A stretch of 64,000 nucleotides of DNA from Acanthaster planci (Eukaryota; Echinodermata; Asteroidea; Valvatida; Acanthasteridae), in the NCBI RefSeq assembly GCF_001949145.1, contig NW_019091413.1:1002315-1066314 (forward strand), given 5' to 3'. This document shows positions 1 through 12,232 of the stretch, piece after piece; the stretch's first letter is position 1; every line of letters starts with the position of its first letter. The notes beneath the pieces were generated by a model, which saw only the letters and a program-made list of their open reading frames with translations, did not search any database and was not told the origin of the DNA. The position numbers and the translations under genes are program-made.

Positions 1-278
1 AATATGATTGGAATCACTTTTGAAACAGCAGGATCCAAACAGGACGGTGGGACAATTACAGCACAGTGGGACAGGAACTCTTGCGAAACTTGATTACACA
101 AACAAGGCAATTGCATCTTATCTTTAAGAGGCCCAGGCTTAGTCTCACGTTCACTTTTTGCTTTTCCTTCAAGGAACAGCAGTGTACAAAATTGCAACCA
201 TTCCATGTACTTTTTGTATGCCATATGTATGCGAAATTATTTTCCCAACAGAAAAGTTCATGGGATGCAAGTCCCCTC

Positions 279-304
279 AAAAAAATAAATAAATAAATAA
301 AAAT
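279..304. repeat. (AAAT)n microsatellite
   Basis: A short A run leads into about five AAAT units. Seen directly; a simple slippage repeat with no further meaning visible. Confidence 0.9.
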
Positions 305-934
305 ACAATAAACATTAAGATCAAACTGACTTCTCATAAATAAAATTACAACATCATTATCCATTTATCTTTTAGCTGTAGAAATGTTACGTGAGGATGT
401 AAGAGGGATTTCACTTGCCATGTTGACAAGAAAAGTTTGCACGTAAATTCCTGTGAAAATTTGAGACTCTTTGGCATATGTCTTTAAAACGTATTCTGAA
501 AATGTCACAGTGGACATTGTTAACTATAGGCAGATGAGCCAAGGTAAGATCACCGATCAGCTATCCTAACTTTGTTTGTTTCTTCCCCTGCCCATGGTGT
601 TCATTGTTCAACATGAGTTAGCTGAAGATGGGAATGCTCTTCTTCAATGGCCTTTCAATACCAATGTTCCACAGGCTCATTGCCACGGCGACATCCCTAA
701 ACACATATCCTATGAGGCCATGCACATCACGTCAATACCCTCAAGTATAGAATCCCTTCCAGACATCGCCAACAAAAATGAAAAGATCAAATTCATAACA
801 TCCCACATAACTGAAAATGAAGCTCACCCTTAAAAGTACTCATTTCGAACTGAGCATTTCACCTACTCGTGTGTAAAAAATAAACTGCCCAATTTACAAT
901 ATTTTTCAAATGCAAACAACCACATATTTGCCTC

Positions 935-950
935 TTTTTTTGGGGGGGGG
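935..950. repeat. T7G9 homopolymer junction
   Basis: Seven T are followed directly by nine G. The same junction type (T7-9 next to G9-11, or its complement) recurs at 20259, 20311, 25779 and 48207. Confidence 0.9.
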
Positions 951-1659
951 AGAGAAACGGCTTATCCTTTTCCAATGGACAAAGTCCACTTCCAAACACA
1001 CTTTGTTTTCTCACTCCAAAGATCTCAGGGCTCTCTCTTGAATTTTCATTTTTTTTTTCATCAGAGCAAACCATTACCAAAGAACAGCCTCTATGCATCT
1101 TAAAACCAAACGACACCCACATTAGCTTAATTTATAACAAATACCTGACATATATTCAAAACTGACCATCTGTTCAGGAAAAAAAGGACTGTGCATGAGG
1201 AGACAGAAAGATCAGGAAAAAGGTGTTTACCACCAAAATTAACATGGCCGGCTAATTTAACATGGACAGCTCTCAGCCTTAAATGACATACATGTACAAG
1301 CTCAATGGCAGCACGGCGACCGGCCCCATGTAAACAGGTGCATAAAACAAGTATTGATATTGGGTCAAGAGCACCCAGCAGATAAAGCTAGCTCTAACAA
1401 CATATGAACATTTAAAAAAAAGGATGTGGCTGTCCATAATTTGTGGGTGATGATTGTAGTCAAATAACCAAAGCCCGATTTTCTTTTCTGTCTAACTCCC
1501 CAGGTTTTTATACCAGACCCTTAATTAGACCAGGGAGTGCCCGGAGCCTCGGTGGGAGAGCTTTTTGTGTGTGCCATGTTTACTTTGTTAGATTCTCCTG
1601 TTTGGAGATGGTTTCTCAAACTTTGCTCCCATTAAGTGTTTTGACTTGCTGGGACCTTT

Positions 1660-1920
1660 TTTGTTTTATGGGCACTGCCTACACTTTGGCCCCAATTAAA
1701 AGCATCCAGATAAGGTTATAAATTGGGGGTCATTAAAATTGCTAAAATGGATGCCTCACACATAAGGCAAATATGCATGTGGTATGAATCACTTTGCTGT
1801 TGACAAATTTAGGATTCTTCTTGACAACTACAGATTCGAGTTGATCCCTGAAGGTTAATTATCTCTGCAGGCATTAGTTTAATTCACCCAACTTAAACAA
1901 AAAGCCCATAGATATTTAAG
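1660..1920. promoter_or_regulatory. Candidate regulatory block, homeodomain-rich
   Basis: A repeat-poor block with several ATTA-core homeodomain words (CAATTA at 1693-1698, a TTAATTA core at 1855-1861) and a GATA word (GATAA at 1709-1713). The words are densely packed with no open frame. Reading it as an enhancer is inference; it could be ordinary AT-rich DNA. Confidence 0.22.
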
Positions 1921-2460
1921 ACAAAAAGATCATTCTGCATAGATGAAAGAAATGACAAACAAATACCTACATGTAGCCTTTATTCCTCTCCTAACTTGGA
2001 CAAGGCCCCAAGACATGACAAATGAAACAAACACCATGCAAAAATGAAGTAACCTTTGCATTTCACTTTTCTTTTCATCCCTGGATAAGTTGACAAATCC
2101 TGGAACAGAAGTAACGGCCATCTATATATGCACAGATCAACGAATGTCCAATCATTAACAATTCAGCTTCCAGGCAGGCACCTCTCGGATGGCGAGGCGT
2201 CTGAATATTCATGACTCTCTATCTGTCTGCTGTCTTCACTATCAAGTGATTAACGCAAAAGTGTGTTCCCATCTGTCAGTACTTGCTACTGTTTGTCTTT
2301 CATTTTTTCCCCCTTTCTCAGTCTCTCCCTTTTTTCCGGTTTCCCCTGCCATGGCTGTAGCCACTTCCCTCCTCGGCCCAAGGAAATCACATGCAAGACT
2401 TGTATTCACATAAGCCCTTAAGCTGGCTTCAAGTTCAGCATGATCAGTACTAGACACGGC
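1921..2460. other. Non-coding stretch, nothing notable
   Basis: Mixed-composition sequence with a pyrimidine-rich patch around 2290-2350. Short overlapping open frames lie on both strands. None resembles a known protein. Confidence 0.65.
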
Positions 2461-3012
2461 CTACTTGTCAACCATTAATAGCCCCCGATATTGACGGTAG
2501 CGGAGCAGGGGCCATGCTGATACTTCTCCTGGATGCTGCCATGACCCCAGGGTACGGGTTTGGGCAGCGATATGGGGGGAGAATTCTGCCGCGAACTGTT
2601 TGGCTTTCCTATCTTTCACACAGCTTGAAACATTTCTTGTTTCCAGTACCCCGCCTAACCCACCCTGCCCGCAGGGCAACATGACAACATATTCAGCCCG
2701 CAGAGCCAGTCTGCCACAGTCCAGGAGGGGGGAAAATTTACAGCAGCCATTTCGTGAATAATTATTCCTTTCAGCTATGACTCGAAAGTGGAGACTTTTT
2801 TTACCATGAAAATTTGAGCAAGCAAGCCTTTCTCTCATGAGCCCCCAAAGAAATCTGACCAGTTTCAAACAGAAAATCAGTTTGTCTTCTGGATACTTGT
2901 ATCCAACAAGAACTTTCTCTTTCAGAAAAGTAGATCTGTATGACATGGGTTCGAAGTATGAAATGTATACGGTGCATATAGACAACATGTCAAAAATTGC
3001 ACATCTATACAA
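2461..3012 (-). other. 183-codon open frame, not supported as a gene
   Basis: This is the longest Met-started frame in the window. Its translation shows no domain, signal peptide, transmembrane pattern or repeat that I recognise, and the frame is uninterrupted, without visible splice structure. Part of the DNA beneath it (about 2470-2760) is more GC-rich and repeat-poor than its surroundings, which could lengthen a chance frame. It may be a chance frame over a non-coding block. An unknown single-exon gene cannot be excluded from one sequence. Confidence 0.12.
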
Positions 3013-6000
3013 ACTTGTGGTATACTTACTATTTTTCTAGGGTTGATTGCAAACACACAGGGATATCAGTCCTTTGTCAGCATAAATCTGAAGAGATGAA
3101 CAGTGATAAACAAAAATAGATATTTTTATATTCAACAGACCAACAACAATTTCATCCCATCAAATCAAGATTCTTTCAAATACTTTCTTTCATGCCTTTT
3201 CACATTTTAGCATCTGTATCAGCTTTCTGAATGGACACAGACTGAATTAAAGTTCTTTTGTGAGCTTGTTTGCAGAACCAAAAAAAAACCAGTAGGATTG
3301 GCCCTTTAGCTGGTTTTAGTAGCATGCGCATCATCTTTTTGCCATTCTTTTAACACATCCCACAGACTTCCTGCGTTTTTAAGTCGGCAAGCCATCATAA
3401 CCTTTGTCTTGAAAACATAAGTCTCAAAGCTTCACACCATGACACGTGACAGGATATGTCTTAGCTTAGTTGAACATTGTCTTAATGTAAAAATGACTTA
3501 CTGGCAGAAGGCAAGTGTAAATGATCAAAGAAAATGTATCATGGACATAACAAGGACAGCACATTTGGAAAAAGTAAGTCACACACACACACAAAAACAC
3601 CTCGTGATCCCTTCGGGGGAATGAACACAAATGTACACCCTACAACTGCGCAGATGACTAAGTTAAATGTGGACCCAAAGTAGTAACAGAACCCAAGACA
3701 TATGAAGTGAGCTACGGAGTTCTTACCACTCTGCCTAGCTTACCTACATGTATGAATCAACCAGCTAACCCCTTTAAAAGTCCAACACACAGGTAAGTGC
3801 TGGCTTTATTTCCGACAAGTTGTGCATGCCATCCAACAAAACACACTCAGCAAACCATGACACGACACCCACCTTGTAAAAAAACCACTTTTATTGGTAC
3901 AAAAACAGACAGTCACAGCACAGGCTTACCCTAGAACAAAGACCATCCCACGACCATTCTGAACTTGACTGAAACCCGCCAGCAGTGCACACATGTAATG
4001 TCAGAACGTCATCACCTTCTTGTGGAGAGCAGACACCGATGTATAAACAGACCCACAGAACATTAAAAGCAAAACTCAGCCACCAACTAATAAACCCACT
4101 AATTTTTTTTTTTTTTTGCGCCTCTTGTTAGATAGCAGTGCTTAATTCTGTCAATAATTAGTAGTCAATCATTAACCCACATCCATTATCCCCATACAAT
4201 GACTCAAGTTCAAAGATGCAGTGATATTGCCCGGAAGACTAAAAGAGTTCCAAAGGTGGGACATGATTGTGTAATTTAGAGTTATGTTGGGCCTTGATAT
4301 CGAACAATTAAGGTGATACAGATAATGCAACCAGATGGGCAGATTTGGACAAACTACAGACTGCCCGTCAAGTTTCATGAGCCTCTTGTTTTCGGTGGTT
4401 CACCTGATCACATATTTCAAATTGTTACACTAAAACTAGTGGCATGCGTTCTGTATATGACCTATGCTCTGAAATCTATTGAAAGTAAAGTATATCAGGG
4501 TGACATAAATTGAAATCACAGTCATATTTGTACATAGTGTAGTACCTCCCCCCAAGGAAAGACACACAGAATATTCACACCATACTGGCACATTCATGCA
4601 ACAAATATACTATACTACGTAGATAGCAATGTCAAACTATCAGAACAGAGGATCAATATCAAGTGATTGCAGTGGCATGGAGCAAAAATGAACTAAAAAC
4701 CATCTGTCAATGATAATTATGTACTTGCAGATGAGTGAAGCCTGAACTCTTGTCTAGTTGGAAATAACCACCAGGCTTGAAAGACAAGGACATGTCCTGT
4801 GGTTCTTCCCCCCTCCCCCCACAATAAACCCACACTATTCACTGGTAACCATGTTAGTTTTTGTGTCTCACAGGCCACTTGTTCTCGTCCATTTTTTTCC
4901 CTGCAAATTTCCACCCTGTGTTGGACTGTTGTAAAATCTCAGTGGATACAACAATGGCACTTCCACTCTGTTCGAAATCTCAAAGCTGCTCCAGACATAA
5001 TTACAGTCAACAATGAGGGGCCAAGATTAGATGCATGTCTAACAGCTGGTATCTTGGGGGGAAAAAAGTTGATCTGAAGACCATGTCTTGCTCCAGATAA
5101 ATCAACTCCACTTCAGGATGGACAAAGGTGTCCATCTTGACAGGCAAAAGCATGCATCAGCCCCAGAAAACAGGATGTTCTTTTGGGAGTTGGATCAGAA
5201 GGGGAAAGATCAAACTATCAACTACCCTAAAGCCATGAAAGAACTTCTCTACAAACTTGAGGAAAAACACAATAATAATACGAGAGGTATTACCCTCACA
5301 CCAGACACATAGTACGGAAAGGGGGGATCTGCGAGGAGTTACTTTGTGTTGATCTCAGCACAAGGAAGAGGGTGGAGGCAAGCTCACTGATTTTGGCCCT
5401 GTTTGGTGATACACAGCTTTTTAAGATGAGGAAAATCCAATATTCCGAGTGAAAAATACTGTGATTTGCACCATTTCAAAAGGCGAATTACAGAGCTTGT
5501 CAAACAGACACTGCTGTCTTGCATGGCTTTTTATCTGGGCAAATGAGTGCTTTATAATAATGACATATCCTCTTCTGAGCTAAAATGCACCCTCACTGGC
5601 AGAGGAGAGAAAAGCTGCCAGGAAGCTTTTGAACTAGGCTTGCGTATGCGCCCAGCACGCAAAGAAACAGTCCAACATAATTTGGTCAAGCATTCTCAGT
5701 TTGCCGGACAACAAACATGCAAAAGCCTGAGTTCCGATCAGAGGATCATTGTTCCAACGTACAAAAAAAGCCCTCTCTTGTTCCCACTCAGAGCAGATTA
5801 TTGGTTATACAAGATTGTGGAGAATGTCATGGGAAGACAAAAAAAGGACTTGCAGCATGCAAGATAGTTCCCACCATTTTGCTGATATAAAGATAAAGTT
5901 ATGTAGATCAATCTAGAGTAAATAGATGGGTATTTTTATCTTGAACTACTAGCAGTGCATGCATTAATACTCTCATGAAGGAGGCACATGTGTCAGCAAA

Positions 6001-7261
6001 AGCCATGTCACCCTATCACACTGCCACTGCCACCAGCCCTCAAAGGGGACAACTTCAAGCTGTCCGTGAGTTGTGCAGAACCCATTGTCATGCTAGCCCA
6101 TTAAATGACGGCAGCTTTCCCCCAGTAATTCGTAGTTCTCGTGCATAAAATGAACCCGGGCTGGAAAAAGATGGGGGGGGGATCTTGTGACCTGCTGAGA
6201 GAAAGGTAGTTCTTTTCAGTCCGTCTGCCCCCAAACACAATACCGCCCTGATCCCCAATTGTGTTGGGCACACAGCGGGGGCATTCATTCACTTCAACAA
6301 TTTGCATATAACTTTGCATTCAATTATCAAAGATGGCATAAAAACTGCTTAGCCCCAAACGACAAGCAGTGCCCATTGCGCTGCACTCTATAGTACAGTG
6401 CATGAGGGGGAGCCAATTTGCCCACTGGCTATTGTACTAGTGAATTACAGTATATGTAAGCTTTAGTGGTAATAGAGCTGCCTTTTCCTTCCCTTCTTCT
6501 CAATCCTACAGTCAGTGTCCCACGCACAAGAAAACCTTTGAGTCAGTAAATCACAACCCAATGACCTGCTTCACACCTTTAGATCCAGAAGGTTCCATCC
6601 ATTTATACAAAGAAAAATCTCCAAATGAGGAAGAGCATGCCAAGCACACTAATTTTAATGAAAAAGCACAATGCAGAAACTGCTTACATGTTTAGTCCAG
6701 AAACAACCAGGATGAATAACAGACTGACCTACAAATCTCCATAGGGCATCAAACAATCAGTGAATCATACCTAATACTCATGGATAAATGAACTTTATTT
6801 TTCGGGCGGACTAGTCATTCATAACACAAGCACACAACCTTTTTTTTTATCAGTAGGGCCCCAAGACACTGCCAAGCAGATCCCATTTTTCTACCTCCCC
6901 AAGAAACATAAATTTCTATCTGGAATGCCCCCAAGCTGCTATAATTTTTTTCTTCATCAACCAGTATTTCCATGAAGGCCCCCCTCCAATGGAAGTCGAT
7001 TGGGCAATTCCTGGGCATAATGTCAACATTTGCAACCATACAGCTCCAGGCTTTAATGACAGGTCAAGATTTTACGGAATGTGACAAATGGGAGTATATA
7101 ACCCACAGTGATTGTTAACAGATGATGCTGATTGGTCGAGGACAGAGCCATGCCAGGGCCGCAAAGTGAAAGACGACACCCGCCCTTGTGAAGTAGCTGG
7201 GTGACCATGACTTTCGCCTTACAGACACGATTCACAAACTCACAAACTGCCGACTGAGGGA

Positions 7262-7274
7262 TGACCTTTGACAC
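7262..7274 (-). promoter_or_regulatory. DR1-type nuclear receptor element
   Basis: TGACCTTTGACAC on the + strand; its complement is GTGTCA-A-AGGTCA, two receptor half-sites one base apart. Known DR1 binders are HNF4, COUP-TF and RXR dimers. The same word, with one extra base matching on each side, occurs at 10961. Function is inferred. Confidence 0.35.
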
Positions 7275-8403
7275 AAACAGCAGCAGTCACCAACACAAAC
7301 CAGTACCGGATTCCCATCACTGCTTCGCCATGAAGCCAGATTCGATCATCCATTTGTAAAACGCATTATGCACACACGCATATGGGGGCACAGAAACATG
7401 GCATCACAGTATAGATTCTCATAGTTTCTTTGAAAAGTGAAAGGTGGCGTTGTTAAGGCTTCGGCGAATACTACATTCGGCAAGTAGCGGGAGATGAAGT
7501 ATAAAAACTGAGGAGAAGATTTTGATGTTTCACCAAGGTGTGAAACAATTTTACAAAGAAATGCCAGACTGACTAACTCTCTACATATCTGCACACTGGA
7601 TAAGCTTGTACAACACACAGTATAACCTGAACACAATGGGCTTGCGTGCTGTTCTTCCATTGTACATGCACATGTACATGCTGTTGGAATACATTCAAAG
7701 CAGCAGAGAATTAAACATCGCCACTGGTCATTGCTGACAAGACCACAACTGAGTATACAGACAGGCTACCAGTCAGTTGACCCCCACATGGAGGTCACTG
7801 GCTCCCTATGCACTTGGCTGCTCCAGATTACCTCATCTAAGGTCAGCCACTGGTCTGCTGGTCAACCACTGTGAAATGTATGGAATGTATGTCAAGGGGA
7901 GAGACAACCCACAAGGGATGTAGGCTGCACAGCATAATGAGTGCACACTCACACACAATGTAGCCATTATACACAAACAAGTGCTGGTACAGTACATGCA
8001 CAAAATATACATGTACATGTACAATGAAAGAACACTCTCAACCCTGGTTATTAAAAGCAAGAGAATTCTACATCATCTCTTTTTTTCCCCTTAACACATC
8101 ACTCACCAGACAGCTGGGAATTGGCTTGCCTTTATACAATTACACCAGTACTGTTGGAATAACCTTGGATTTAGTCTGGCCAGGGACTAGAAGTGGAAGT
8201 CAACACAAGTTAGACTGCTCTGGGCTGTAATTACCTAAATTCAACCATGAAATTCTAATTTCCTCACTAGTGCCGTAGACTCCCCCATTGAAGTACAAAC
8301 ACCCTTCACTGAGAAGTTTGTTCTCACTATAAAAAGAAGGCTGCAGAAAAAGCAGTTGAACTTACCTGTGAATTGTGGTTGACACGCTCTGTTTCAGATC
8401 ACA

Positions 8404-8434
8404 GTGTACATGTACGTGTACATGTACCTGTACA
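8404..8434. repeat. TACATGTAC palindromic repeat
   Basis: Two direct copies of GTGTACATGTAC followed by a variant CTGTACA. Each unit is nearly self-complementary. It belongs to the short-word family that recurs across the window. Confidence 0.7.
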
Positions 8435-8559
8435 AGCACCCATGTTGTGCCGGTGTACTGAATATGGAGACCTACATTAACTGCCTTGCAAATCCTCACA
8501 GCACTCATTGAAGAGATATTGCTCTCTGTGTCCCGGTTTAAATTGTGAAACATTAGAAA

Positions 8560-9420
8560 CCATTAGCCATGCACTAGATCATCTCCGTCATTATGCTGGC
8601 GTATTTTTTTTTTCTTGGCAATGTGACTGCCAATTATTTAGCTGGCTTTATTACGGTTCACAGGACAATCTAGCCTTCTAGTTATTAACCTCACCTGACC
8701 CCTGGCAAAATATCTCCCACAGCCGGCTGTCAAATATTGCATTACAATAAACATCCCGTGTAATTAATGGTCGCCAGGCTTTACACTTGGCTCCATTAAA
8801 AATCCCCGAAAGAATGGCACTTGGGTTTAGATGGAGGGCCCGGTTAACATCGTTTGACATGTTCCTGCGACATCTTAGCCAGTGTTAATGGGTCATTTGA
8901 TTGGCTGACTCATCAGGAGAAAAAAAAGGAATAAAAGAAAGAGAAGCATGAAAAGAAAGAAAAAACAGAGAGGAAGAAAATGGGGGAAATGCTTTGTGTG
9001 ATGAGCCCTGTGGCAAAATACGAACAGCTCCTCTGACTGGCCTTTCACTGCTGTTCAGTTTTTATTATGCAGGTTTTAATTGGAGATGGCCGAGCTTTTG
9101 TTGCAGAGTGGCTTTCTCTCAATAGGCAGGAAGTAGGCCATTTGTGCCACATATGTGCATGATAATCAAGGGGAATTAAGGGCTGGGAAATGTGGGGGGA
9201 TATATATTCTGAAGCCCCTTTAGTGATAGATTAGCAGTTAACTCGGGCTGAAGCTCCAGTGGGGCTCACCGGGGTCTCTGTTGCTTCTTGCGGCTTGTCT
9301 TGGGGTTTTATCAATAATTTATGACGGCATAATGTGACTGTAGCAGTCCGACAAAAGGCCGGCGTGATTCTGTTCTTATGAAATGATATCATTTAGACAG
9401 GTGGGAGAAAGAAAAATCAA
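8560..9420. promoter_or_regulatory. Candidate enhancer block, dense developmental motifs
   Basis: About 850 bp of mostly non-repetitive sequence with a high density of binding words: TAATTAATGG at 8761-8770, a Fox-like AATAAACA at 8746-8753, an AP-1 site TGACTCA at 8906-8912, and a Cdx/posterior-Hox-like TTTATGA at 9318-9324. A purine tract (8914-8992) sits in the middle. No open frame crosses it. It has the look of a conserved non-coding element; that is inference, since no alignment was available. Confidence 0.33.
8914..8992. repeat. Purine-rich tract
   Basis: Nearly 80 bases of almost pure A/G on the + strand, with a few interruptions. Such tracts can adopt triplex forms or act as nucleosome-poor linkers; here only the composition is seen. 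Confidence 0.75.
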
Positions 9421-9666
9421 CCTATCCAAATCCCAATCTTACATGACAGGTGCATTAGCTGACGTTTGAGATGAGAACTCCATCCATTCGCAAATCCTTG
9501 CACAGCTCTCAGCAAATTCCCCGAAGTAAAAAAAAAAAAAAACAGCAAAATAGCAACATTGACCTCTGATGGAGGAAACAACAAATGATAGAAGTGCAGG
9601 TAAAACAGCTTTAACGGAGCTTTTGTCCATGGACAGCCTTCTGACACCTTTACTGGCTTCAATTCC

Positions 9667-9712
9667 TCCACTGATTAATTAAATTAATTGCGAAAATCAC
9701 ATAATCATTGTG
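9667..9712. promoter_or_regulatory. Clustered homeodomain cores
   Basis: Three ATTA/TAAT cores lie within 17 bp (9673-9689), followed by an ATAATCATT word. Overlapping Q50-type homeodomain sites are inferred. The AT-rich composition makes chance occurrence possible. Confidence 0.25.
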
Positions 9713-9904
9713 CACACAGGCAGGTTAGCACTGCATATCTGTGTAGAAATTGCTTTTTTTTTTAGGAGTAAAGAAGTGTCGATGACAATATTCATTTTTC
9801 TTGCATTATGTACCCTCTTATAAAGTTGGCGATTTCGGTGTTTCCTTGAATGTTCCTATCTAACCCCAAACTCAATTCAGGAAGGGGAAAACACTGTGTG
9901 AACC

Positions 9905-10090
9905 TGTGCAAGTCCACACACCCATTTTCACTTCCTGTGTTGTGTGGACATCTTTTGTTCTACAGTCCACTCAAGGAACAGTATGCTTCTTTGGAAATAT
10001 GGTGCCTTGTGGAGACCAAGGAGAATGGGTTGAATAGGTCTCCACAAGGAATTTCTAAAGGTGTACAGGTCTCCATAAGGATTTCACAAA
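9905..10090. repeat. Hairpin-rich dispersed repeat candidate
   Basis: GTCCACACA (9912-9920) is complementary to TGTGTGGAC (9941-9949). CCTTGTGGAGACC (10005-10017) is a perfect 13-bp complement of GGTCTCCACAAGG (10037-10049), and the latter recurs 31 bp on as AGGTCTCCATAAGG (10067-10080). Nested inverted and direct repeats of one word family suggest a non-autonomous element. A region with similar GTCCACA/TGTGGAC pairs lies at 62060-62137. Confidence 0.5.
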
Positions 10091-11719
10091 ACTAATATTT
10101 GGAAATTGCTCAAAAAGGAGAAATTTTTGATGAGTAAGGATCTGTCGCAAATTGAAGTGTTTCATATTATTAGGGACATTAGGTCAAAATTTCAGTCTAG
10201 GAGAGTGATTCATGTTGAAATGGGAGCATTTTGACAACACTGCTTCACACGCGACCGTATTAGTACTGGAGAACAAAGTCATGTCACCACGAGGATACAA
10301 GTTTTGGAACAGGAGTGCACACACACCAATCTTGGATGACTCTTTTTACAGCCAGGTAGTCAAGACTTTGGCAAATGTTCCCACTAATCCGAGACAAGTG
10401 ACTCTATGAACCCGATCTAATCTTGAGGGACCACAACTCATTTCATACTCCATCTGCTTCACCTTAACGCTAACTGTAATCAAGGAAGGTTACTCACAAG
10501 TAAACTTCCTCAGAATAAAAAAAGGGTCCGTGTTCTCCTCAAACAGTATTTTGGAAGAGTGTTTTTGTAAAGCATCACATCACCGAATAATTATGGCTAT
10601 GTCTGACAAGTGGCTGCATGAATACCCCCCCTCCTTCAATCTTACTCTGGGGGGACCTGGCTCATTTCAGAACCCCATCTGCTTTATCTTAATGGTAACT
10701 GTCAACAGCTTCATAATAATCCATCCAATGGGCCAGGCCCAGGCTTTCACTAATTAAAACTGGTCCATAAAAGGGCATGGCCAGGAAACCCAGCATAGGT
10801 TAATAGTCCCACAGGAGTTACCTAGATATGCCAGGCATTTCAACAACTGCTGACATGTGTTGCACAAGCTCTTTGCTACTTCCCTTTTCTGTCTACTGAG
10901 GAGGAAAAAATCATCACATATAAAGCCAGGTACTAAAGATGTATTTTTGGTCTTTTCTTATGACCTTTGACACATAATCTGGAGCTGGCTTTGTCCGGAT
11001 TAGGTCTCAGTGCACCTGCTTCGAAAAAAGGCTATGTAATGAGTTTACACTGTGCTCCATCAGAAATGGAAAATTCCAATGCCGGTAACGATCTGTTTAT
11101 TGTTTTAAGGGCAACTGGAATGAAACAGATCATTAAATCTCAGAATCGATGACATGATTTTATTATTAAAGAGAAGCCTAGCACACTTGTGGTTCAGGTA
11201 GAAGTGTTTTTTCCAGTCAGTTAACCCTTGTTTACTTCTTAACTGGCACTGTACTCATTTGAGAAATGCTTCTAAGTTTAACATATGAAAGAAAACCTTT
11301 TGAAGCCCAATCCACACCCATCAACAGCCAATCAACACCAGTAAGTGTCTTTGCTTCCATCCATCACTACGTTACTAACACCCCGAGTTTACTCAGGGTG
11401 GAAAAGCAAATCTCTGCAAACGCCAGGCAACAAGAGGGGAAAAAACCAAACTGAATAATGCCGAGATCTGATCAGAATTGCAGACCACAAGTGCCATTGA
11501 CTGACTGCATTTTGTTTCTGTTATGGCATTCCATTCAGCTACACTCGACAGAGCTGTAATCAACTTGTTGCGGAACAAGAGTGCATTCGAGAACCTTTCA
11601 CTTTATAGCCGGCCAGTCACAACGAGTGAGCCTAGCCATGGCATTCCATTACTCATTGGTAGACTGCTCCTGTGGTTTCCTTTCTTTTTTCCCTGGGTAA
11701 GTCAGGCTTAGAAGCACAC
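10091..11719. other. Non-coding stretch
   Basis: No recognisable gene or repeat family. It contains one DR1-like word at 10961-10973. Open frames are under about 75 codons. Confidence 0.65.
10961..10973 (-). promoter_or_regulatory. DR1-type nuclear receptor element, second copy
   Basis: TGACCTTTGACAC, identical to 7262-7274. The shared word extends to 15 bases, ATGACCTTTGACACA. Flanks beyond the word differ, so this does not look like a recent duplication. Receptor binding is inferred. Confidence 0.35.
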
Positions 11720-12077
11720 AGTGTTAATACTAGGCGACGGTATGCAAATGACAAGTCCGTCTTCAGAAGAGAGAGGGGGGAAAAGGAGAGGGTTGGGTGA
11801 ACTTTTCTTAATCAGCGACAGGTTATTGCCCCGGTTGTTCCAGGCAAGCAGAGCGCCGGGGGACTCCCGAGATATTATCCCATATGCTGCCTGATGTGAG
11901 TGACACCTCCCCAATCCAATTTAGGACGAAATCAAAACAAAGAAGGATAGGTTATTTTATGCGCACTAGCCAGATTGCAACCCCTGATTGCAGAGACGCA
12001 GGGCCAGGGAGTATGTAAAAAAGGCTCTGATTACAATCCCACCTTGACTGTGGCTCAGATTGTGTCTCCCCCTCCCA

Positions 12078-12103
12078 ACACACACACACACACACACACA
12101 CAC
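12078..12103. repeat. (AC)13 microsatellite
   Basis: An uninterrupted 26-base AC run, the longest dinucleotide repeat seen in the window. Confidence 0.95.
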
Positions 12104-12211
12104 GGACACATGCCAACCCTTCCATACTGGACAACCCCCGCCAGTAATGATGAATTAGGGCTAGGATGAAACAAATAAATCAAAGCCTGCACAGGCATGC
12201 CCGCAGTGACT

Positions 12212-12232
12212 TGTGGGAAGGCGGGAATTCCC
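12212..12232. promoter_or_regulatory. Adjacent Su(H) and kappa-B words
   Basis: TGTGGGAA fits the Su(H)/RBPJ consensus. Three bases on lies GGGAATTCCC, a perfect palindromic NF-kappa-B/Rel word (extended palindrome CGGGAATTCCCG at 12222-12233). The words are seen directly; occupancy and joint Notch/Rel input are inferred. Confidence 0.35.

Larger units (their letters stand above)
1..1659. other. Non-coding stretch, no gene seen
   Basis: AT-rich sequence on both strands with only short open frames (at most about 100 codons) that have no recognisable domain and low-complexity composition. It holds an (AAAT)n repeat at 279-304, a T7G9 run at 935-950 and an RFX-like word ATTGCCACGGCGAC at 679-692. 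I see no promoter, splice-bounded exon or RNA gene. Confidence 0.7.
3013..8559. other. Non-coding stretch with simple repeats
   Basis: No recognisable gene. Contents: a (CA)7 run near 3580-3593, an A/T run near 4100-4117, a G8 run near 6173-6181, and TGTACATG-type palindromic words at 7661-7681, 8007-8023 and 8404-8434. There is one nuclear-receptor DR1-like word at 7262-7274. Open frames are short and domain-free. Confidence 0.65.

Noticed and set aside
2461-3012. 183-codon minus-strand frame as a gene
   Set aside because: No recognisable domain or motif. A single frame of this length is plausible by chance in 64 kb on two strands.
11846-11865. GGGGACTCCC as a second kappa-B site
   Set aside because: It breaks the consensus at a central position.
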